The notes under the pieces are model-generated. The model saw nothing but the letters and a program-made list of their open reading frames with translations, was not told where the DNA came from and searched no databases. DNA of 19,356 bases, taken from contig JAESTB010000012.1 of assembly GCA_016763815.1 (NCBI GenBank), positions 1 to 19,356 of the forward strand. Reading direction: 5' to 3'. Below are positions 14,858 to 19,356 of the stretch, in pieces. Both the position numbers and the translations under genes were made by a program. Position 1 is the stretch's first letter; each line of letters begins with the position of its first letter. The stretch is from Arenicella sp. Lineage in GTDB: Bacteria > Pseudomonadota > Gammaproteobacteria > Arenicellales > Arenicellaceae.

Positions 14858-15727
14858 ATGAGCACGAAAAAGAAAAAACGTTTAGGTCGCGGTTTAGAAG
14901 CCTTACTCGGTAGCAGTGTAGCTGAGTCACAAGCAAGCTCAGAAACGACGCCCAAAGAGGCGCTACCTAACTCGCTTCCGATTGAAAAAATACAGCCTGG
15001 CGAATATCAACCAAGGACCAACATGGATCAAGCATCATTAGAGGAGCTAGCCGCGTCTATTCGCTCGCAAGGCATTATTCAGCCCATTCTAGTGCGTCCT
15101 ATAGCTGGCGAAAAATACGAAATTATCGCCGGTGAGCGACGTTGGCGAGCGGCACAAATTGCTCAGTTACACGAAGTGCCTGTGCTGGTTAGAAATATCC
15201 CTGACGAAGCCACCTTGGCTGTAGCGTTGATTGAAAACATTCAACGTGAAAACTTAAACCCCGTAGAAGAAGCGGCTGGCTTAAAGCGTTTAATGGACGA
15301 ATTTGGTCTAACCCACGAAGAGATGGCAAGAAGCGTCGGGCGCTCAAGAACAGCGGTAACCAACCTACTTCGTCTGCTGAGCCTAAGCTCTGGCGCGAAA
15401 CAGTTATTAGAGCAAGGCAAAATCGAAATGGGCCACGCGAGAGCAATATTAGGGCTTGAATTAGAATACCAAGATACGGTTGCCGTCGAAGTCTACGCTA
15501 AAAAGTTGTCGGTAAGACAAACTGAAGCGCTAGTGCGTGCCTATGCGAGCCCAAAAAAGAATGCTTCAGAGCCTGTAAAAAGTGCTGATATTAGAAACTT
15601 AGAAGAAACTTTGGCAGAGAAACTTGGCACTAAAGTATCTGTGCAGGATAATAATGGCAGAGGGAAAATAGTGATTGAATATTCAAGTCTAGATACACTG
15701 GATGGCATTCTTGCGCATATAAGGTAA
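14858..15727 (+). CDS. parB: Chromosome partitioning protein ParB (Spo0J)
   Basis: A CTP-dependent clamp that loads at parS, slides and forms the partition complex. The N-terminus KKKRLGRGLEALLG is typical and includes the Arg-containing segment that stimulates ParA. The CTP-binding/ParB-Nuc region has GERRWRAA (92-99) and ENIQRENLNPVEEA (126-139). The helix-turn-helix for parS lies at about 151-171 (LTHEEMARSVGRSRTAVTNL), and a C-terminal dimerisation domain follows. It has 289 residues, normal for the family. The 67-base gap from parA holds a perfect TATAAT at 14813-14818 but no good -35, so a separate parB promoter is only possible. Confidence 0.97.
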   Translation: MSTKKKKRLGRGLEALLGSSVAESQASSETTPKEALPNSLPIEKIQPGEYQPRTNMDQASLEELAASIRSQGIIQPILVRPIAGEKYEIIAGERRWRAAQIAQLHEVPVLVRNIPDEATLAVALIENIQRENLNPVEEAAGLKRLMDEFGLTHEEMARSVGRSRTAVTNLLRLLSLSSGAKQLLEQGKIEMGHARAILGLELEYQDTVAVEVYAKKLSVRQTEALVRAYASPKKNASEPVKSADIRNLEETLAEKLGTKVSVQDNNGRGKIVIEYSSLDTLDGILAHIR

Positions 15728-15782
15728 TGTACAGAGTTAGAGCAAGGGAGCGTTTTTTGATTATTGACGTCGTCATTGAACG

Positions 15783-16211
15783 GTGAATATCGACTATCTT
15801 AAGGTCGCGGGTGCGCTTAGTTTTTTTGCATCGGCAATGCATCTGGCCATTATCGTTGGTGGTGCATCGTGGTATCGGTTCTTTGGTGCAGGTGAAGAGA
15901 TGGCGGCCATGGCCGAGCAGGGTCTATTACAACCAATAATAATCACCCTTTGTGTCTCAATTGTACTTGCCATTTTCGGCGCGTACGCATGGTCCGGAGC
16001 GGGTATTTTTGTCGGGCTTCCATTACTTAAACCGGTTCTTGTGTTGATTACCTTAGTCTATTTGTTGCGCGGTGCTGTTGGATTGTTTGCGCCATTTATA
16101 TCAAGTCATCCTCAAGTGACCCAGAACAGTGTCAGTTTCTGGATTTATAGTTCGCTTATATGCCTGCTTTTTGGTCTCATTCACCTCAAAGGCATTATCG
16201 ATCAATGGTAG
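15783..16211 (+). CDS. Hypothetical four-helix inner-membrane protein
   Basis: A 142-residue hydrophobic protein with four likely membrane helices at about 6-27, 51-71, 80-103 and 117-136 and short polar loops (ASWYRFFGAGEEMAAMAEQG between the first two). I do not recognise a family or catalytic residues. It starts at GTG 15783, 55 bases after parB. The next in-frame ATG would cut the first helix. No ribosome binding site is evident. In many gammaproteobacteria atpI and the ATP synthase operon follow parB. This protein occupies that place but does not look like AtpI. It may be transcribed with parB. Confidence 0.75.
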   Translation: MNIDYLKVAGALSFFASAMHLAIIVGGASWYRFFGAGEEMAAMAEQGLLQPIIITLCVSIVLAIFGAYAWSGAGIFVGLPLLKPVLVLITLVYLLRGAVGLFAPFISSHPQVTQNSVSFWIYSSLICLLFGLIHLKGIIDQW

Positions 16212-16535
16212 GTATGTGAGGTTCATAAATTCGATTCGCTTGTGCGACTATCAAGCGACGATTACATGGCCAGATTTTACTTTATCGAAGAGCTCAACTA
16301 AAAGTAAGCCGACAGATGAAGATTTTTGTTGTTGATATTACGCGTGGAGTTAGTCATAAATCGATAGGTGGTGTTACTCGCAGCAGTGAATATTCACTGT
16401 CGTCAAGGTTGTTCGTCGAAGTTCGCTCGACTAACATTTTGTTGCAAATATCGTTGGAAAACAGAGAAATGCTTTGTTAGACAAGTATTTTGCCTTTATT
16501 TAGCAAAAAATTGTATGTTAATGCGCATTTAGTTA
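16212..16535. other. Intergenic region upstream of the cold-shock gene
   Basis: No gene is visible. The stretch contains a perfect 16-base palindrome (16384-16399, listed separately) and a 10-base palindrome AATGCGCATT (16520-16529). The long spacer would fit a regulatory region for the cold-shock gene. Confidence 0.5.
16384..16399. promoter_or_regulatory. Perfect 16-base palindrome, possible operator
   Basis: CAGTGAATATTCACTG reads the same on both strands without mismatch. It lies about 150 bases before the likely cold-shock promoter and 170 bases after the preceding gene. Length and symmetry suit a dimeric repressor or activator site. I cannot assign a regulator. Confidence 0.45.
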
Positions 16536-16565
16536 TTGTTTTCATGTACATAAGACAGGTATGGT
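16536..16565 (+). promoter_or_regulatory. Candidate cold-shock gene promoter
   Basis: TTGTTT (16536-16541) and TATGGT (16560-16565) are spaced by 18 bases; each matches consensus only in part. Use of this promoter would give a 5' leader of about 110 bases, as is typical of cspA-type mRNAs. Confidence 0.35.
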
Positions 16566-16577
16566 ACAGTTCTATCG

Positions 16578-16646
16578 CTTAATTGATCTTAGCAAAAAAA
16601 CGATTAAGTTAGATTTTTATATATCTAAACTGGTGAACTTAGATAT
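16578..16646 (+). promoter_or_regulatory. Structured cold-shock 5' leader, possible RNA thermoswitch
   Basis: CTTAATTG (16578-16585) can pair with CGATTAAG (16601-16608). TTAGAT (16609-16614) can pair with ATCTAA (16623-16628). The extended ATATCTAA (16621-16628) can instead pair with TTAGATAT (16639-16646). The last two stems share an arm and exclude each other. Their weak AU-rich pairs suit a temperature-dependent switch, as known for E. coli cspA mRNA. Whether either fold hides the start region is untested. Confidence 0.5.
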
Positions 16647-16682
16647 TGTTTAATTTTTTCACCGACAAAACGAGTAAAGAAA

Positions 16683-16889
16683 ATGAGTAAAGGCACAGTT
16701 AAGTGGTTTAATGCAGATAAAGGTTTCGGTTTTATTACACCAGAAGATGGCGGCAAAGACCTTTTTGTCCATCATTCTGAAATCCAAAGTGGCGGCGGTT
16801 ACGCAACTTTAGATGACGGCCAAGCGGTTGAATTTGAAGTTGGCGAAGGCCAAAAAGGCCCTTGCGCGAACAAAGTTGTTCCGTTATAG
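16683..16889 (+). CDS. Cold-shock protein, CspA family
   Basis: A 68-residue single cold-shock domain that binds single-stranded RNA or DNA and acts as an RNA chaperone. RNP1 is KGFGFIT (13-19) and RNP2 is LFVHH (27-31), with the start MSKGTVKWFNADKG and the end GPCANKVVPL typical of the family. The Cys near the C-terminus is common in related CspA-type proteins. ATG 16683 is preceded by AAAGAAA, a weak ribosome binding site, after a long structured leader. A strong hairpin follows the stop. I cannot say which csp paralogue it is, so no symbol is given. Confidence 0.96.
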   Translation: MSKGTVKWFNADKGFGFITPEDGGKDLFVHHSEIQSGGGYATLDDGQAVEFEVGEGQKGPCANKVVPL

Positions 16890-16909
16890 CCTGACCTAGT
16901 CTGTAATAG

Positions 16910-16938
16910 TGGACAGCAGATTTTTCTGTTGTCCATTT
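16910..16938 (+). terminator. Terminator hairpin of the cold-shock gene
   Basis: TGGACAGCAGA (16910-16920) pairs over 11 bases (one G-T) with TCTGTTGTCCA (16925-16935), closed by a TTTT loop and followed by TTT. The stem is very strong, but the T-tract after it is short. It lies 20 bases after the stop codon. The TTG at 16929 falls in its 3' arm, which argues against that codon as the start of the next gene. Confidence 0.7.
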
Positions 16939-16952
16939 ACAAATTGGCGCGA

Positions 16953-17285
16953 ATGCAAAAATTTGGTTTACAAAGAAATAGCTCGTCTCAGTATCGCGCG
17001 ATAGAGCTTGAAGTAGTAAAAGAACAAGCTTCCTCACTTGGCAGAGCGGGAAGAAAGTTAAGACTTTCTTTAATGTGTTACCAAAAGAATCAAGGATCCG
17101 ATTCGAACTTAGACGTATCAAATACTCTAGAAATATCTAGCATTTTAGAAATTACTAATAACGTATGGGAGCTAATGCTTCAACGAGAGCTTCTCGGATT
17201 TACCGAGAGTAATCTACAGTGGGTTTTATCTAATTACGTTATTCCACAGCCCGCTTTAGATCGTCTGGGTTTGTATGATTGTTGA
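16953..17285 (+). CDS. Hypothetical protein, possibly DUF6665-like
   Basis: A 110-residue soluble, mainly helical protein. Recognisable stretches are EVVKEQASSLGRAGRKLRLSL, where ASSLGRAGRKL recalls a small uncharacterised family I tentatively remember as DUF6665, then VWELMLQRELLGF and YVIPQPALDRLGL, in the same order as that family. No enzyme motif, signal peptide or membrane helix is visible. I prefer ATG 16953 to TTG 16929 because the latter lies inside the upstream terminator stem. No good ribosome binding site is seen for either. It lies between the cold-shock gene and the DUF3224 gene, and function is unknown. Confidence 0.6.
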   Translation: MQKFGLQRNSSSQYRAIELEVVKEQASSLGRAGRKLRLSLMCYQKNQGSDSNLDVSNTLEISSILEITNNVWELMLQRELLGFTESNLQWVLSNYVIPQPALDRLGLYDC

Positions 17286-17362
17286 TTCCGGTCGGTTAAC
17301 TTTAAGCTGATGCTGACGAAAGCTAAGCTTTGGGGAATTTAGACAATAAAATAGGAGCTATT

Positions 17363-17752
17363 ATGCCAAGCCAAGAAATGTCAGTTAAAGGAAGCTTCGA
17401 TGTGGCTATGGAGCCACAAAAAGACAGTGATGCTCCTGTAGGGCGTATGCTAATTAAAAAGCAGTACTCTGGTGGTTTGAGCGGCAGTGGTACTGGTCAA
17501 ATGCTGAGTAAGCAAACTGAAAGCGGTACGGCTCTTTATCTCGCAATCGAAGAGTTTGAGGGTAGCCTCGACGGAAAGGTGGGTTCGTTTACCTTGGTGC
17601 ACAACGGCTTTATGTCAGCTGAGATTCAAACATTAGAGGTTAAAATTCTTCAAGGCTCAGGTAGTGGTGCGCTAGAAAATATTTCGGGCTCGATGGAAAT
17701 TATCCAAGCTGATGGTGGTCATCAGTATACGCTTTCATACGGGCTAGGATGA
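17363..17752 (+). CDS. DUF3224 domain-containing protein
   Basis: A 129-residue beta-rich protein of the DUF3224 type. Family-like features are VKGSFDV at the start, GRMLIKKQYSGGLSGSGTGQML, SGTALYLAIEEFEGSLDGKVGSFTLVHNG and the end DGGHQYTLSYGL. The fold is thought to be a small beta-barrel, and the function is not known. There is no signal peptide. AGGAG seven bases before ATG 17363 fixes this start over a TTG at 17330. Its stop overlaps the start of the next gene by four bases (ATGA), so the two are coupled and probably work in the same context. Confidence 0.88.
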   Translation: MPSQEMSVKGSFDVAMEPQKDSDAPVGRMLIKKQYSGGLSGSGTGQMLSKQTESGTALYLAIEEFEGSLDGKVGSFTLVHNGFMSAEIQTLEVKILQGSGSGALENISGSMEIIQADGGHQYTLSYGLG

Positions 17753-18219
17753 GATATGCGATCTTGGTGGTGCTACTTAGCATCACGTTAGGCCTCTCTG
17801 CGGGAGCGAGCGACGAGAACTCGTCAGATAAAGAAGCGTTGGCCAAAGAATATTTCGCTATGTGGGCCAAAACCCAACAGCCACAAGCGACCGAGGAGGA
17901 CATCGAGCGCTACCTAGCCTTTCTAGTCGATGACGTTGGGCACCAACATCTACCTTATGACCCGGATGCAACTCGCTCCGCTGATGGGAAAAAGAGCTTA
18001 CTTAAAGGCATGATGTACTACCTAGGATCACACACTGAATATGGTGCGACCCTCAATAACATTACGCACGGCTTTAATGTGGTGGTTATCAAATATACGA
18101 CTGTTTCAGTCGGTGTTCATCCGCAAACCGGAGCATTAATCGAGCAACGCTATGACACTATTGAGGTGTTAGAGTTGGAGGGCGATAAAGTTGCTGTAAT
18201 TCGCAAGTATAGTGAATGA
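17749..18219 (+). CDS. Exported SnoaL/NTF2-like protein
   Basis: A 156-residue protein with a probable signal peptide (about 1-20, MRYAILVVLLSITLGLSAGA) and an NTF2/SnoaL-like alpha+beta cone. The helix AKEYFAMWAKTQ leads to FLVDDVGHQHLPYDP, then ADGKKSLLKGMMYYL, and strands end in EVLELEGDKVAVIRKYSE. Many relatives are enzymes or ligand binders, and the role here is unknown. The ATG overlaps the DUF3224 stop as ATGA. The signal peptide implies a periplasmic location, while the upstream partner appears cytosolic. It ends 22 bases from the convergent sulfurtransferase gene, without an obvious terminator between them. Confidence 0.8.
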   Translation: MRYAILVVLLSITLGLSAGASDENSSDKEALAKEYFAMWAKTQQPQATEEDIERYLAFLVDDVGHQHLPYDPDATRSADGKKSLLKGMMYYLGSHTEYGATLNNITHGFNVVVIKYTTVSVGVHPQTGALIEQRYDTIEVLELEGDKVAVIRKYSE

Positions 18220-18241
18220 TTAGAAAATTAAATTATTGGTT

Positions 18242-19090
18242 TTAAAGAGATCGATTCAATATCACTGTGTCATCAGCCGAGGCCCATTCTGACCACGAGC
18301 CGTCATACAGACGATTAATGCCATAGTCGCACTCAACAAGTGCCAAGGTGATGATCGCTGCGGTCACGCCTGAACCGCACGATGTTACGATTTCGGTAGA
18401 CCTGTTGATGCCGGCTTGATCAAATAAAACTTGTAGTTGCTGGCGTGACTTTAATCGGCCGTTCTCGATTAAACTAGCAAAGCTCATGCAAATTGATTCA
18501 GGCATATGCCCTGAGGGCAATCCAGCACGAGGTTCCGGAGCTTGCCCCCAAAAACGTTCTATAGACCTAGCATCAAGTACCCGATATCGTTTACTCGAGA
18601 TGTTTTCTATTAGCTCATGTTTGTTGATGACAAACTCGCTGTTTAGCGTGGCAACGTAGTCGGTTTCAATGACCGGCCTTGTTTTACTCTCTAATACCCT
18701 ACCCAGCGCGCTCCATGCCGGTAACCCGCCGTCGAGAACCTGAACGTTCTGATGGCCGAACACTTTGAAAGTCCACCAAACTCTGGCGGCTGAAAACAAC
18801 CCTGAGCTGTCGTACACTACGATATGAGAGTCATTGGATATGCCTAACTTTCCTACCGCTTGCGAGAAGTCGTCAGCATTTGGGAGCATATGTGGCAGCT
18901 TAGAGTTTTGCTCACAGATTAGATCAATATGAAAGAATTGTGCGCCTGGAATATGTTGCTGCTTGAATTGGTTTTCGGCATTGATGGACTGTGATGGCAA
19001 GTACCAAGAGCAGTCGAGCACCTTAACCTCTCCTAGTTTAATATGCGACTCAAGTTGATCTACTGAGCAAAACTGCGAAGCTTCGGTCAT
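18242..19090 (-). CDS. sseA: 3-mercaptopyruvate sulfurtransferase (double rhodanese)
   Basis: Transfers sulfur from 3-mercaptopyruvate, or thiosulfate, to thiol acceptors or cyanide. It has two rhodanese domains. The first is inactive (VLDCSWYLPSQSINAENQF, then HIPGAQFFHID). The second carries the active-site loop CGSGVTA with nucleophile Cys at residue 238; this loop type marks mercaptopyruvate sulfurtransferases rather than thiosulfate-specific ones. With ATG 19090 the protein has 282 residues, as in E. coli SseA. A longer frame to 19156 would overlap the upstream gene and adds non-family residues. It begins 10 bases after the metallo-hydrolase gene, likely one operon. Confidence 0.93.
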   Translation of the reverse strand: MTEASQFCSVDQLESHIKLGEVKVLDCSWYLPSQSINAENQFKQQHIPGAQFFHIDLICEQNSKLPHMLPNADDFSQAVGKLGISNDSHIVVYDSSGLFSAARVWWTFKVFGHQNVQVLDGGLPAWSALGRVLESKTRPVIETDYVATLNSEFVINKHELIENISSKRYRVLDARSIERFWGQAPEPRAGLPSGHMPESICMSFASLIENGRLKSRQQLQVLFDQAGINRSTEIVTSCGSGVTAAIITLALVECDYGINRLYDGSWSEWASADDTVILNRSL

Positions 19091-19100
19091 GTTGCTTTTC

Positions 19101-19356
19101 TCACTGATAGGTAAAAGGGTTGTCTCGCAGCAAAAACGAAAATGCGGATTCACCATCGATCGAGTAAATCATCGTGTCGTCGAAAGATTCCTGTCGTTTT
19201 GCGCTGCCGCTAATTACCTTGCTAAAAGCATGCCTTAATCTTGGCAATAGTTCCGCGCTTACTAATGGTGTGTTGTGAGCGGGTAACAAGGTGGTTACAT
19301 TCGGCAGCTTGAGCAATAAATGGTCAATTGATTGTTCGTAGGCGACTAAGTCGGTC
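19101..19356 (-). CDS. Metallo-beta-lactamase-fold hydrolase, C-terminal part (runs off window)
   Basis: An open frame enters from the right edge and ends at TGA 19103-19101. The last 85 residues resemble the C-terminus of MBL-fold hydrolases: YEQSIDHLLLKLPNVTTLLPAHNTP with the LLPAHN segment that often carries the last metal-ligand His, followed by helix ELLPRLRHAFSKVISG and a strand-rich tail. The N-terminal HxHxDH motif lies outside the window, so the subfamily cannot be set. It precedes sseA on the same strand with a 10-base gap. An association with sulfur metabolism, as for persulfide dioxygenases, is only a possibility. Confidence 0.7.
   Translation of the reverse strand, partial: TDLVAYEQSIDHLLLKLPNVTTLLPAHNTPLVSAELLPRLRHAFSKVISGSAKRQESFDDTMIYSIDGESAFSFLLRDNPFTYQ

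Noticed and set aside
15765..15775. Dyad TGACG-T-CGTCA after parB
   Set aside because: The one-base centre cannot form an RNA hairpin, and eleven bases is too short to claim an operator.
16129..16335. Open frame overlapping the end of the membrane protein gene
   Set aside because: Shadow frame without ribosome binding site or family resemblance.

Overview
The window is the chromosome replication-origin neighbourhood of a gammaproteobacterium. The order dnaN-dnaA (minus strand), then rpmH-rnpA-yidD-yidC-mnmE-mnmG-rsmG-parA-parB (plus strand), is the classical oriC cluster. A parS site, a DnaA-box cluster and the divergence of the two arms agree with this. A class I lipase with its dedicated foldase, a double-rhodanese sulfurtransferase and a CspA-type cold-shock gene suggest a free-living, probably aquatic species. 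I cannot name the genus from sequence alone.

Left arm (1-3261): a near-perfect parS site, a terminator ending dnaN, the beta clamp gene dnaN, a 233-base spacer rich in DnaA boxes (best oriC candidate), dnaA, and a 459-base divergent spacer holding a likely dnaA promoter on the minus strand and an rpmH promoter on the plus strand.

Central arm (3262-7521): rpmH, an unusually long structured spacer, rnpA, yidD, yidC and mnmE. YidC is encoded in two overlapping frames: the whole family sequence is present, but one T is missing from a T-run, so a TGA stops the N-terminal part just where the C-terminal insertase core begins. This is the most striking feature of the window.

Accessory insertion (7522-11227): mnmE and mnmG, close neighbours in many relatives, are separated here by a secreted or membrane-anchored hypothetical protein, a degenerate cupin, and a lipase-lipase foldase pair. 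The lipase is exported by Sec, folded in the periplasm by the membrane-anchored foldase, and probably leaves by type II secretion, which is not encoded here.

Right arm (11228-15727): mnmG, a terminator-like element with two competing hairpins, then rsmG-parA-parB. MnmE and MnmG together modify the tRNA wobble uridine. RsmG methylates 16S rRNA. ParA and ParB act on the parS site at the left edge to segregate the origin.

Distal part (15728-19356): a four-helix membrane protein where relatives often carry atpI; a cold-shock gene with a long 5' leader containing mutually exclusive hairpins; a small hypothetical protein; an overlapping DUF3224 and SnoaL-like pair; and, on the minus strand, a sulfurtransferase preceded by the 3' end of a metallo-beta-lactamase-fold gene that runs off the window. 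I see no rRNA, tRNA, CRISPR array, insertion sequence or phage gene.
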